Below are positions 16,427 through 25,331 of a DNA stretch of 64,000 bases, in pieces. How positions within the stretch are numbered: position 1 is the stretch's first letter; the number at the start of each line of letters is the position of its first letter. The DNA lies in the NCBI RefSeq assembly GCF_000621625.1, contig NZ_JHXV01000025.1, positions 18,857-82,856 of the forward strand, in the 5' to 3' direction. Origin of the DNA: Crocinitomix catalasitica ATCC 23190. Lineage in GTDB: Bacteria > Bacteroidota > Bacteroidia > Flavobacteriales_D > Crocinitomicaceae. The translations under genes were made by a program, and so were the position numbers. The notes beneath the pieces were generated by a model. That model saw nothing but the letters and a program-made list of their open reading frames with translations. It was not told the DNA's origin and ran no database searches.

Positions 16427-18364
16427 CTACTTTAGAATGCTAATGCGCTTTGAAATTGGTCGCAAATTATTATCGGTATGAATATTCAAATGATAAATAC
16501 CTGTCGCTAAACCAGCAGGCAAATCAACCGTTAGTTTTTGGTTACCTGGCATCATTTCAATTGACAATTCATGGCAGACTTTGCCGGTGAAATCTAATAA
16601 TTGAATAGATACATTCTCAACTTGATTTAAAGACATACCGATTGTCAAATAATCTGAAGTTGGATTCGGGTAAACACCACTGATGAATAAGTTATTATTT
16701 TCATTGATGACACCTGTATGATCTTCTTCCTCAACATAAACCCTTGGGTTGATTGGAGCAGGAATGGCTTGCAAATTTTTTCCAATAGACGGACTGAGTG
16801 CTTGTTGCAAAAAACCTTGATCTTTTAAAGTAAACCAACCTTGTGCAATGCTGTCTCTATCCGATCTGAATTTCGTGTCGACATAATGATAATCCGCTTG
16901 TACTTTTAGCTGTGTGATGTCCATGATAAAATAACCGTGGTTGTCCAAATCAGAATATCTTAAATGAGGATTCTCGACTAACAATTCAGCTTGAAAAGGC
17001 AAAGGTGATGTTCCAGGGCTGCTTTCATTTCTATTTGGAGACGCTAAACTCGGTGCTGCCAATTCAACCCCATAAGTTCCACGACCAGTTAGTGGTTGAT
17101 AATAAGCCGTATCAAAAGGATGTTTTGTTAAATCAAAAGCCCAAGAACGGTGTGTATCACCAGTAAGAACAACATGGTTTTTATCACCCGTATCAATCAA
17201 TTTATCAATCACTTTTTCTCTTTCAAAAGGATAACCTGTCCAAGCATCAACATCAGGACTATCTTCTCCCTCTTCCGACATCATCACTTGATTGCCATAT
17301 ATTTTCCAAGTAGCGTTAGACGCATCAATCTTATCGAATAACCACTCACGTTGTTCTTCTCCTAAAATCTCTCTTGTAGTATCAGCAAATAAAGGATCAA
17401 TTGCACTGTATGCTTGCTTATCACGATCTTCAACTCTCGTATCCACCATAATGATATCTGCCAGATCACCAATCTCAAACGAACGGTAAATTTGAGGCTT
17501 TCCACCGACATATTCTGGCATTCGAATCGGCATCCACTCCATATAAGCACGAATCGCACTTTCTTTACGGGTGATGAAGTCACCTTCTGTTTCTTCAGAA
17601 TGATTTGCTGCGCCAGTTTCGTATGTATTGTTCGCGATCTCATGATCATCCCAAACACAAATGAAAGGATGTTGTTGATGTGCCGCCATCAAATCCTGAT
17701 CTAACTTGTAAAAACTATGGCGAATACGGTAATCATCCAAACTAATAATCTCATCGTTTGGACGGTGTTGACGATCAACCTCAACAGAATAACCATAGTC
17801 ATAAGTTGGATATTCGTATAAGTAATCACCCAAATGTAAAACAGCATCCAAATCGTTGTGTTTTGAAATCTGCTTATAAGAATTAAAATAACCCATTTGA
17901 TAATTACTACAAGAACCCACTGCAAATCGTAAATGTGAAGCCGTAGCACCTTGCAAAGTATGCGTTCGACCAACAATACTATTCTTCTCTAAAGCGGTGA
18001 AATAATAGTAATAGGTTACATTCGGTTCCAAATCAGTAACATCAACTTTTACGGTATAATCTTTCGTATAATCCGTTGTTAATTCGCCTTCTGCAACAAT
18101 ATAAGTAAAAGCAGTATCCTTTGCCATTACCCATTTTACAGGGACAATCGTATCAGAAACTGGTGTGACACGCGTCCAAATAATTACGCGGTCTTGTAAT
18201 GGATCCCCAGAAGCAACACCGTGGTAAAACGGCGCCAGCTCTGGGTTAAAATATTCTGGTTCTATCTCCTCACCCGGTCCATGTGTAAACGACAGTTGGG
18301 CAAAAGAAATATTCACTTGCACGAAAAGTATCGCCAATAAAATTGTCTTGATTATTTCTCTCAT
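16427..18364 (-). CDS. phoD: PhoD-type alkaline phosphatase with T9SS sorting domain
   Basis: This 645-residue secreted phosphodiesterase/phosphatase of the PhoD family hydrolyses phosphate esters with a Ca/Fe centre. It has a signal peptide at 1-22, then the N-terminal Ig-like PhoD domain (FYHGVASGDP, VIIWTRVTP). The metallophosphatase core follows: GSCSN (about 150-154), GDYLYEYP (179-186), WDDHEIANN (238-246) and GDTHRSW (402-408). A T9SS sorting domain ends the protein (about 565-645, GVYPNPTSDYLTI). Its ATG overlaps the stop of the upstream gene (ATGA), so the two cargo proteins are coupled, and a terminator follows. A role in scavenging organic phosphate outside the cell is likely. Confidence 0.93.
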   Translation of the reverse strand: MREIIKTILLAILFVQVNISFAQLSFTHGPGEEIEPEYFNPELAPFYHGVASGDPLQDRVIIWTRVTPVSDTIVPVKWVMAKDTAFTYIVAEGELTTDYTKDYTVKVDVTDLEPNVTYYYYFTALEKNSIVGRTHTLQGATASHLRFAVGSCSNYQMGYFNSYKQISKHNDLDAVLHLGDYLYEYPTYDYGYSVEVDRQHRPNDEIISLDDYRIRHSFYKLDQDLMAAHQQHPFICVWDDHEIANNTYETGAANHSEETEGDFITRKESAIRAYMEWMPIRMPEYVGGKPQIYRSFEIGDLADIIMVDTRVEDRDKQAYSAIDPLFADTTREILGEEQREWLFDKIDASNATWKIYGNQVMMSEEGEDSPDVDAWTGYPFEREKVIDKLIDTGDKNHVVLTGDTHRSWAFDLTKHPFDTAYYQPLTGRGTYGVELAAPSLASPNRNESSPGTSPLPFQAELLVENPHLRYSDLDNHGYFIMDITQLKVQADYHYVDTKFRSDRDSIAQGWFTLKDQGFLQQALSPSIGKNLQAIPAPINPRVYVEEEDHTGVINENNNLFISGVYPNPTSDYLTIGMSLNQVENVSIQLLDFTGKVCHELSIEMMPGNQKLTVDLPAGLATGIYHLNIHTDNNLRPISKRISILK

Positions 18365-20946
18365 TTTTTAATGATTTTAACTGTTTGTACAGTACCTGCT
18401 TTTGTGATAGAAACAAAGTAAATTCCAGGTACTAAATCAGCTACATTCAATTTCACCATATTATTGGTTAAGTTGTTAACTGTACTGATTGTTTGCCCTG
18501 TGATGCTCATTAATTTTAAAGATCCACCTTCAATATCACCAGTTACCGTTAATTGATTCGATACTGGATTAGGGAAGACATTAAAACCATTGTCTTCATC
18601 GACATTAATGCTAGCAAAACTTTGATTCTCTGTTGACAATCCCATTATTCTATACCCATCGTTGAACGGTGCAAAAGTAAATTCACTTTTTTGAGATCCT
18701 AAACCATATAATCTAAATGGTCCAGTTGGTGCTAATTCGCCTGACAAAGTACCATTCGATGAAATATAAATGGCGATCGTGTCTTCCGTTGCAATATTCA
18801 CTGCTTGTACCGCAATATTAGATGGCCAATAAGTAATTGCAGGATATAATTTTAAAGAATCTAAAACGATATAAGCCGCTTCATTCTCCTCTTCAACTGT
18901 ATTCAATTCGATGGCAGTTGCTAAGTCGTTATCAGCAGATACAAATTCAATTGCATCTAAATTTTCCAATCTTGTTAGCCCTCTAAATTGACCTACTTTA
19001 CCCCAAACTTTTACGGCATCACCTTCTTGTACATCGTATCCCATTGTTCCTTCAGCATTGTAAACATCCATACCGAATTCGCCGTCGATTACATAAAAAT
19101 CAACACCACCAGTATAGTTAAAATTCACACCATGAACAATACCTTCAATTAGTACATTTGCACCAATTTCATCAGCAATTCCATCTGCATCTACACCACG
19201 TAAATCTTCGATAGGCGTTGAAGGATAGATATAGTTAGCGATATGAATCGTATCATAAACAATCTCTCCTAAAAATGCATTCGCAGGATTCGTTAATTTC
19301 AATACAAAATACTCATCACCCTCTAAAGGTTCACTATTGATAATTTCGAAATAGAAATAACTCGTTTCATCCGCAAGACCTTCAGCAAAAGAAACTACTG
19401 CTGGAACAACATTTACATCAACCCCTAATTCAACCGTTCCTAAAGATTCGATTTGCACCTCAACTTGCGTTAAGAACTCGTTTCCATTAGCCAAAACAAT
19501 TGGCAAAGCAACAATACCGTCATCTTCGTTAAAGTAAGTATGCTCATCTTGAAAAGAAACAGTTAAGATATCCGCAGTACTCAAAGGCGCGATACTAAAA
19601 TCATCAATTGCCAAACCATCATCAAAACTATTCGAGTTGTGATCCGTCCAACGAATCCAAAGTGTATCACCAGGCGCTAAATTAAGTGCACCAATTACTG
19701 CAGATTTTTCTGTACGATACATTTCATCATTTCCATCAGTTGGAATTCCTAATGTACCTTCCTCAACGGGAGAATAAAAATCCAATAAACCAAATCCATT
19801 ATAATCACCTTCACCAATGTTCTCAGCATTTTTTGCATAGCTAAAGAATAAAGTATCTGGTCCAGTCGCTCTTAACGGTCGACCTTGACGCCACATTTCA
19901 CCAGTAAAATTCACTTCAACATTCTCAACAGTTTCGGCTGTATTATTGATCCAAGCAGAACCATAAATAGCGGTTGATAATCCACCAGAACCGATAGAAC
20001 CTAAAGCTCTTTCATCACTTAAAGTTTCACCGAAACTATAAATATTACCGTTGGCATTGTCACCAGGCAGCGCATGATAAGTTTCGTTTGCATTTACGCC
20101 ATATTCTTTAGCAAACCAAGCGATAGGAAGCGAAGAGAATCCGTAAAATTCGTTGTATTCATTTCCAAGTAAATTAAAATCCTCATAATTATAAACATCC
20201 ATCATTGAGAATACACCAAAATGAGAAACCTCTGCCGGTTCAGGATGGAAAGTCATTGAAAGATCATCAATACCTAAAGCATCGTCAAAACTAGAAGAGT
20301 TAACATCGAACCATTTTAACCAAAGTGTATCATTTGGAGCGATAGTAACATCAAAAGTATATTCAATAATCACAGTATTTTCTTCAGCATTACCATCAAC
20401 CATTATTTGATTCCGTGGATCACCAGGAGTTGCCGGACTGATAAAATTAAGATCAGTTAAAGCAGTAAATTCAGGATTATCAATACTGTCAGCATTCACA
20501 CTATAAAAGAAATGCAAAGTATCAGGGCCTGTAGCGCGCTCTGCATTCCCTACTCTCCACAATTCACCGCTATATGACAAAGTCACTGCGTTGATTGTTT
20601 CATCAGAAGTATTAACAAAAGAGGCACCATAATGGATATTGTGTAACGAACCAGTACCGATACTTCCCAAAGCACGTTCAGTACTGTCAGCACCTAAGGC
20701 ATCACCAAAACTATATAAATCACCACCAGCAAACTCACCTTCAGCTGCACGATACTCATCATTAGCATTGGTACCATACTCGGTACATTCCCAACCCAAT
20801 GGTAAAGTTTCATGACTATTTTCTAAAGTAACAGGAGATAACAAATTAAAGTTTTGGGTATAAATTTCGGCAGGATCCGTTATCAAGACCTGTGCGAAAA
20901 TTTGGAATGAACTCAATAAAATGAGTGCGAGTAAAGTTTTTTTCAT
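18361..20946 (-). CDS. Secreted multidomain T9SS protein with OB-fold and Calx-beta-like domain
   Basis: This 861-residue exported protein has a signal peptide at 1-18. Residues about 20-235 and 245-455 are tandem copies of one domain (both carry the phrases EYGxNANxxYxAxxG, ERALGSIGxG and RATGPDT). A Calx-beta-like domain lies at about 455-570. An OB-fold resembling the nucleic-acid-binding part of extracellular nucleases such as YhcR follows at about 575-690 (VLIEGIVHGV, GDAVKVWGKVGQFRG). A T9SS sorting domain ends it (about 785-861, VFPNPVSNQLTV). No catalytic domain is visible. It is coupled to phoD by an ATGA overlap, suggesting a joint role in extracellular phosphate or nucleic-acid use. 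Confidence 0.82.
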   Translation of the reverse strand: MKKTLLALILLSSFQIFAQVLITDPAEIYTQNFNLLSPVTLENSHETLPLGWECTEYGTNANDEYRAAEGEFAGGDLYSFGDALGADSTERALGSIGTGSLHNIHYGASFVNTSDETINAVTLSYSGELWRVGNAERATGPDTLHFFYSVNADSIDNPEFTALTDLNFISPATPGDPRNQIMVDGNAEENTVIIEYTFDVTIAPNDTLWLKWFDVNSSSFDDALGIDDLSMTFHPEPAEVSHFGVFSMMDVYNYEDFNLLGNEYNEFYGFSSLPIAWFAKEYGVNANETYHALPGDNANGNIYSFGETLSDERALGSIGSGGLSTAIYGSAWINNTAETVENVEVNFTGEMWRQGRPLRATGPDTLFFSYAKNAENIGEGDYNGFGLLDFYSPVEEGTLGIPTDGNDEMYRTEKSAVIGALNLAPGDTLWIRWTDHNSNSFDDGLAIDDFSIAPLSTADILTVSFQDEHTYFNEDDGIVALPIVLANGNEFLTQVEVQIESLGTVELGVDVNVVPAVVSFAEGLADETSYFYFEIINSEPLEGDEYFVLKLTNPANAFLGEIVYDTIHIANYIYPSTPIEDLRGVDADGIADEIGANVLIEGIVHGVNFNYTGGVDFYVIDGEFGMDVYNAEGTMGYDVQEGDAVKVWGKVGQFRGLTRLENLDAIEFVSADNDLATAIELNTVEEENEAAYIVLDSLKLYPAITYWPSNIAVQAVNIATEDTIAIYISSNGTLSGELAPTGPFRLYGLGSQKSEFTFAPFNDGYRIMGLSTENQSFASINVDEDNGFNVFPNPVSNQLTVTGDIEGGSLKLMSITGQTISTVNNLTNNMVKLNVADLVPGIYFVSITKAGTVQTVKIIKK

Positions 20947-20968
20947 TTTGCTTTTTTTAAATTTTCTG

Positions 20969-20976
20969 CAAAGCTA
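20969..20976 (-). promoter_or_regulatory. Possible -7 element (TAGCTTTG)
   Basis: TAGCTTTG on the minus strand matches the Bacteroidota TAnnTTTG element, 23 bases upstream of the start of the T9SS/phoD operon. No good TTG lies at the expected -33 distance. Confidence 0.4.
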
Positions 20977-21143
20977 CGGAGAGAAAAAAGCGAAATCAGG
21001 CGAATTGAATTAAGAAAAACCAAAGCGATTGTCAAGATAACGTTAGCTATATTTTAACAAACACGTCATTTTAATAATATAGCGTTCATATAGCACGACA
21101 AGAAATTAAGCAGCAAATAATTAGAAAATAAAAAGCGATTAAT

Positions 21144-21752
21144 TTAGGCTACACCTTTAACAACATCTCCCAAAGGATGATAAGTATAATAACGAAAAAC
21201 TGCTTCGATCGCCATTTTTAAAGCCGTATTAATTGGTACAATTGTACTACCCATTTGATAATCAATTTGTGAAAGACGCATATAATAATGGGTAAAAACA
21301 GGCACAGGTAAATTGGCATCAATCATCTTCTGAGCATTAATAAATGCCAAAGGCTGATCGGCTTTAATAAGACTGCAAGTTGCCAAACGCAACTGACCAT
21401 ATTTATCTGTATTGGCACCATAACCAAAAAGTCGACAGATTAAACCGCGATGGATATAACTGCTGCAAGACCCTTTCCCCTCTTCTAACAATCCAATTGG
21501 GCGATAAATATGACAGGTTTTATCCGATTTATCTGAGAGCTGTTCCAACATCGCTTCACATTCTCCATTGAGGTAAAGATGAAAAGCCCAAGGCAAGAAT
21601 TCGAGCGGTGAAGCATCAATTTGATTATGAGTACAACATTTTCCGCATCCTGGCGCACAACTCAATCCTGTTTTCACTTGAAAAACCCCTATTTCACTAT
21701 CTAAATCGCGAAATAACTGCTCCACTTCCCGCACTTTCAACTCAATTGACAT
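21144..21752 (-). CDS. YkgJ-type cysteine-cluster protein
   Basis: This 202-residue cytoplasmic protein belongs to the zinc/iron-chelating YkgJ family. The N-terminal cluster CxxxCxxCC (Cys32, 36, 39, 40) is followed by further conserved cysteines in CHIYRPIG, GSCSSY and RGLICRLFG. These cysteines are thought to bind a metal ion; some relatives act in metallocentre assembly or oxidation. No signal peptide is present. The gene has about 110 bp to its neighbour on the same strand and no clear functional partner. Family assignment is confident; the substrate is unknown. Confidence 0.85.
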   Translation of the reverse strand: MSIELKVREVEQLFRDLDSEIGVFQVKTGLSCAPGCGKCCTHNQIDASPLEFLPWAFHLYLNGECEAMLEQLSDKSDKTCHIYRPIGLLEEGKGSCSSYIHRGLICRLFGYGANTDKYGQLRLATCSLIKADQPLAFINAQKMIDANLPVPVFTHYYMRLSQIDYQMGSTIVPINTALKMAIEAVFRYYTYHPLGDVVKGVA

Positions 21753-21865
21753 TTGCTTTTTTAGTAAGGTACGCTATTCTATGTTGCGAAACACATAAAT
21801 AAAAAATTTCACAAAAAAAATGCACCCCATTAAGTGATGCATTCTTTCCTCTACGCCATAAGCTA

Positions 21866-22294
21866 CTATTCTATCATTACGGTGTCACTCACAATTTTCC
21901 AATTGCCTTTAGCGTCTTGAAGCAGTATAAAAATGGACGTTGCGGTCATTTTTTCTCCCACTAATTTTACCGTTGCACTCACCGAATTCCCGTTCGAACT
22001 TAGATTTAGGATAGTAATTTTACGTGTGTCACCACCATATTCTTTACTTCTAATTTTCTCCACATAAGTCGCCTTGTCCATTGTAGAAACTGATTCACTT
22101 CCAAAAAGCCGGTTCATTACAATACGGTAATTATCATCCAAATAATTACCTATTTCATCTGCCTTATTTTTATCGCCTGCCAGCACAAAGGCTTTAATTG
22201 TTGCTTCAACTTTTTGCATATCTCCATTTTGTGCATTTGCTCCTATCGATAGGAAAACCGTAAAAACCAATGCAATAATTTTTGAATATTTCAT
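21866..22294 (-). CDS. Secreted NTF2/lumazine-binding-like protein
   Basis: This 142-residue protein has a signal peptide at 1-21 (ending ANAQ) and one NTF2-like alpha/beta cone domain: an N-terminal helix pair (VEATIKAFVLAGDKNK), a central NYRIVMNRL segment and four terminal strands ending in the WKIVSDTVMIE motif of putative lumazine-binding proteins. It is probably periplasmic. No catalytic residues can be assigned. The neighbouring DOMON gene also encodes a small exported protein, but with separate intergenic spacing. Confidence 0.75.
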   Translation of the reverse strand: MKYSKIIALVFTVFLSIGANAQNGDMQKVEATIKAFVLAGDKNKADEIGNYLDDNYRIVMNRLFGSESVSTMDKATYVEKIRSKEYGGDTRKITILNLSSNGNSVSATVKLVGEKMTATSIFILLQDAKGNWKIVSDTVMIE

Positions 22295-22379
22295 ATTTGT
22301 TTGTTTTAATTAATTTTTAACTGATTTATGAGTGATTCACACTTTATTAATAAAATTCTAGTTCTTTCATCTTGCCAAC

Positions 22380-22847
22380 TTAAAGTGTGATTTTTTCTTG
22401 TGTTCGCATTATTGAGTGGTGTTGAAAATCATCAGATTGACTGTAGGCAATTGTGAGATAATATTGCTTGCCATTCTCTAAGGATTTTTGATATTTATTT
22501 CTTATTTCTACAGGCAATGAAAATTGAATTCTTGTTCCGGCAGCATCTTCGGTTCCACTTATGTTCAAAACATTATCGGAGACACCTATTTTTTTAAACG
22601 ATTTATAATTTCCGGGTGATAAAGTTGAATGTTCTACGACCTCTGCTACCCCATTTTTAACGCGCCCCATTAATAAATAGGTTCCTGTAATACCTTGTTT
22701 GTTATTTAAACCAATGGCTACCCAACCATCAGCAGGTGCAGATATTGTGAAATGGATTAGTTTGTCAGCATGCGACCAATCTACTTTCATTTTATTCTTT
22801 TCAATATGACCGAACCCTAACAGGGTAAAAAAAATCAAATACTTCAT
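22380..22847 (-). CDS. Exported DOMON-domain protein
   Basis: This 155-residue exported protein has a short signal segment (1-18) and one DOMON-type beta sandwich. The key phrase is ISAPADGWVAIGLN, followed by YLLMGRVKNGVAEVVEHSTLSPG; DOMON domains bind haem or sugars. A histidine-rich HHSIM near the C-terminus could ligate haem, but I cannot prove it. Directly upstream of its ATG lies a TTGATATATCAA palindrome identical to one at the promoter of the adjacent marR gene. This suggests the gene is under control of that regulator. Confidence 0.8.
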   Translation of the reverse strand: MKYLIFFTLLGFGHIEKNKMKVDWSHADKLIHFTISAPADGWVAIGLNNKQGITGTYLLMGRVKNGVAEVVEHSTLSPGNYKSFKKIGVSDNVLNISGTEDAAGTRIQFSLPVEIRNKYQKSLENGKQYYLTIAYSQSDDFQHHSIMRTQEKITL

Positions 22848-22858
22848 AACATCAATTG

Positions 22859-22870
22859 TTGATATATCAA
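22859..22870. promoter_or_regulatory. Putative MarR operator upstream of the DOMON gene
   Basis: The 12-bp palindrome TTGATATATCAA lies 12-23 bases upstream of the DOMON gene start. It is an exact copy of the site in the marR promoter (23341-23352). Confidence 0.6.
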
Positions 22871-22889
22871 TTTATAATTCAAAAAAATA

Positions 22890-23318
22890 TTATGACATAT
22901 TTTCTCTCATTTTTGCGAGCATTTTGCTCATCATCTCTAATTCTTCTTTACTTAATCCTTTAACACTATTCTTCCTTTGTGCTTTTACCATTGGCAGATG
23001 CTTAGCAATAAAATCCTGCCCAGTTTGTGTCAATTCAATATGATAAGTCCGTCGACTATCTGGCACGTCCACTCTTGTCAGCAGGTTCTTCTTTTCTAAT
23101 AAATCAATTGTGCGCGTAATTGAAGCAGGATCGCGACGAGATTTTTTAGCGAGTTCACGTTGCGTGAGATCCGTCGATTCTTGCACAATTTTCATGATCA
23201 CCCATTGATCAACTGTAATCCCCAATTTCTTTTCATCAAACTCTCTTTGCGAATATTGTTTAGACAATTTACTCGTTTGCTCAATTTGGAATAAAATGAC
23301 CTCTTCAATTTTTTGCAT
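22890..23318 (-). CDS. MarR family transcriptional regulator
   Basis: This 142-residue MarR regulator has a winged helix-turn-helix at about 35-105. The recognition segment is LTQRELAKKSRRDPASITRTIDLLEKKNLLTR, with the wing carrying DSRRTYHIELT; flanking helices form the dimer interface. Family members repress by binding short palindromes and release DNA on ligand or redox signals. A palindrome at 23341-23352 overlaps its own promoter and an identical one precedes the downstream DOMON gene, so autorepression plus control of the DOMON gene is the simplest model. The ATG lies only 4 nt after a good -7 box, which hints at a leaderless mRNA. Confidence 0.9.
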   Translation of the reverse strand: MQKIEEVILFQIEQTSKLSKQYSQREFDEKKLGITVDQWVIMKIVQESTDLTQRELAKKSRRDPASITRTIDLLEKKNLLTRVDVPDSRRTYHIELTQTGQDFIAKHLPMVKAQRKNSVKGLSKEELEMMSKMLAKMRENMS

Positions 23319-23322
23319 TGCA

Positions 23323-23352
23323 CAAATATATATTAATTTATTGATATATCAA
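23323..23352 (-). promoter_or_regulatory. marR promoter overlapped by palindromic operator
   Basis: Reading the minus strand, TTG (23350-23352) is followed after 19 bases by TATATTTG (23323-23330), an exact match to the Bacteroidota TTG-N19-TAnnTTTG promoter. The TTG is the first half of the palindrome TTGATATATCAA (23341-23352), so a bound regulator would block sigma-factor contact. Confidence 0.7.
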
Positions 23353-23373
23353 TCATTGTTGTTTAACAATAAT

Positions 23374-23775
23374 TTAACTCACCTTATTTTTCGCGACTTT
23401 CAATTCGAGCTGCACGATTGACAAAACGACCAATATTTCAGCAAAAATGTATAAATACCCCCAAATAGTAATCGATTTGTAATGAAACATTGCAAAACCT
23501 ATCGAAATACAGCAATATATCATATTCATAATAGCGATGATAGTGAGCAATGATTTTGTATTGCCGGAGTTATTTCTATAGGCCCAAAAATCAAACAATG
23601 TAAAAAGAATAGGTAGAAAAGCGAGGAAATACAAGCTCGATTTAGGTATACCGAACACCGCTTCGAACGGCACCAAAACGACACCTAATAAAAAAGCGGA
23701 TAACAAAGCTCCTACACCATCTAAAACGAATAGTTTTTCAGGATGTTGATGCAAATACTTGAGAAGGCTAACCAT
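23374..23775 (-). CDS. Small integral membrane protein, unknown
   Basis: This 133-residue protein has four predicted membrane helices (about 18-38, 43-64, 73-96, 101-125) and a short lysine-rich C-terminus. I do not recognise a functional family, though similar small four-helix proteins are common in Bacteroidota. It lies upstream of marR on the same strand, but the marR promoter sits in the gap, so the two may be transcribed separately. Start ATG at 23773-23775. Confidence 0.65.
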   Translation of the reverse strand: MVSLLKYLHQHPEKLFVLDGVGALLSAFLLGVVLVPFEAVFGIPKSSLYFLAFLPILFTLFDFWAYRNNSGNTKSLLTIIAIMNMIYCCISIGFAMFHYKSITIWGYLYIFAEILVVLSIVQLELKVAKNKVS

Positions 23776-23939
23776 TAATTATTCAACACTATTAATTCCA
23801 TTCGAATATAAGTATTACCGACCTAAATGCAACAATTAGACTACTATAAAAAATAAATTAATTGAAAAAGAAGCACTTTTCAAGAGAAGTTTAATTCCCT
23901 ACATTACAAACTATTACAAACAGTCTAAAACCTTTTATT

Positions 23940-25061
23940 ATGAAATATGCCATACTTTTTATTAGCATTACATTATCTATAGGCACAATATTAGGACAAA
24001 CTACATTCGTGCCAGATGACAATTTTGAACAAGCGTTAATTGATCTTGGTTTAGATGATGAACTTGACGATTATGTTTTAACCTCAAACATTGATACGCT
24101 CACCGCCTTATTCATTTCACGAAAAGCAATCACTTCTTTGGAAGGAATTGAAGATTTTATATACTTGGAAATCTTAGATTGTAGCGAAAACAATTTGAAT
24201 TTAATCGACCTTTCTGCCAACCTAAATCTTATCAATTTTTCGTGTTCAAATAATACGATTAATCGTATAGAAATTGGTATCAATGAAAACTTAAAAATCA
24301 TGAACTGTTCAGCCAATGAATTAACCACATTCGATATTACAGGTTGTCCAGAATTACAGGTGCTAATTTGTGATAATAATTTAATAACCAGCCTTGATTT
24401 AACGATTAACACCGAATTAATTATCCTAAAATGCAATAACAACAACCTGACTAACCTTATTCTAGACAGACAACTCAATATTAGATTTTTAGAATGTGAA
24501 CTCAACCCCATTCGCGAACTAAATGTTACGAACAATACAAATTTGCGGGAATTAAAATGCGGGCAAACTGACATCAAAAATTTAAACCTTGACGACAATA
24601 CATCTCTAATGTTATTCAACGCATACAATGGTAAATTAGAAACACTTAGCATTCGCAACAGCAACAATTACCGCATTGAAACGTCAGAAAATTTTAACAT
24701 CCGCGAAAACCCCAATTTATTTTGTGTTTCCGTAGACAATGTTGATTATGCGACTTCCACTTGGACGGAAATAGATGAGTCCATAAGTTTTAGTGAAAAT
24801 TGTCATCCATTAAACATATTGCCTTCGATATTTATTGACTTTACCATTTATCCCAATCCAGCGAAAAGTTATTTGACAATAGCAACTGATCAAGCAGCGG
24901 ACCAATATAACTTTTACGACTTAAGCGGAAAACAAATTCGAACAGGAAAACTAAACCAAGGTTCAAATACAATAGAACTTGATGAATTTTCGCCAGGTAT
25001 TTACATGTTAAATATCGTTGCGGGTGATTTAGCCATAACTGAAAAAATTATAATTGAATGA
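23940..25061 (+). CDS. Secreted leucine-rich repeat protein with T9SS sorting domain (copy 1)
   Basis: This 373-residue protein has a signal peptide at 1-19. Next is a conserved cap (VPDDNFEQALIDLGLDDELD) also found in many Bacteroidota LRR proteins, then about eight to nine leucine-rich repeats of 21 residues (LxxLxCxxNxLTxLDLxxNxx) at about 60-255. A cap (NPNLFCVSVDN...W..ID) and a type A sorting domain (about 300-373, IYPNPAKSYLTI) follow. It is probably a surface-bound binding protein. The next gene is a clear paralogue, and a similar hairpin terminator follows each. Confidence 0.88.
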   Translation: MKYAILFISITLSIGTILGQTTFVPDDNFEQALIDLGLDDELDDYVLTSNIDTLTALFISRKAITSLEGIEDFIYLEILDCSENNLNLIDLSANLNLINFSCSNNTINRIEIGINENLKIMNCSANELTTFDITGCPELQVLICDNNLITSLDLTINTELIILKCNNNNLTNLILDRQLNIRFLECELNPIRELNVTNNTNLRELKCGQTDIKNLNLDDNTSLMLFNAYNGKLETLSIRNSNNYRIETSENFNIRENPNLFCVSVDNVDYATSTWTEIDESISFSENCHPLNILPSIFIDFTIYPNPAKSYLTIATDQAADQYNFYDLSGKQIRTGKLNQGSNTIELDEFSPGIYMLNIVAGDLAITEKIIIE

Positions 25062-25106
25062 CCGCTAATAAAATTGCCGATTACCCTTGTTTTATAATTT
25101 AAAATT

Positions 25107-25139
25107 CGGATGACTTTTTTAAAGTTGTCCGTTTTTTTT
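25107..25139 (+). terminator. Terminator after LRR gene copy 1
   Basis: CGGATGACTTT pairs imperfectly (9 of 11) with AAAGTTGTCCG and is followed by eight T. The same sequence recurs after copy 2, so the terminator was duplicated with the gene. Confidence 0.75.
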
Positions 25140-25331
25140 GATTCACTATAAACTATGAATAGTGAAATGATACGTAGTTTTTAGAATAATTCAACACCAA
25201 AATAAACACGTTCTCAAACAATTCATTTGACGAAGAAACGTTTAGACTGCTATAATTTAGTGATTATTTCACTGATAACCACCTGATAGAAAAGGATAAA
25301 AACGATAACTTTATTATCAAAGCTCCTCCAT

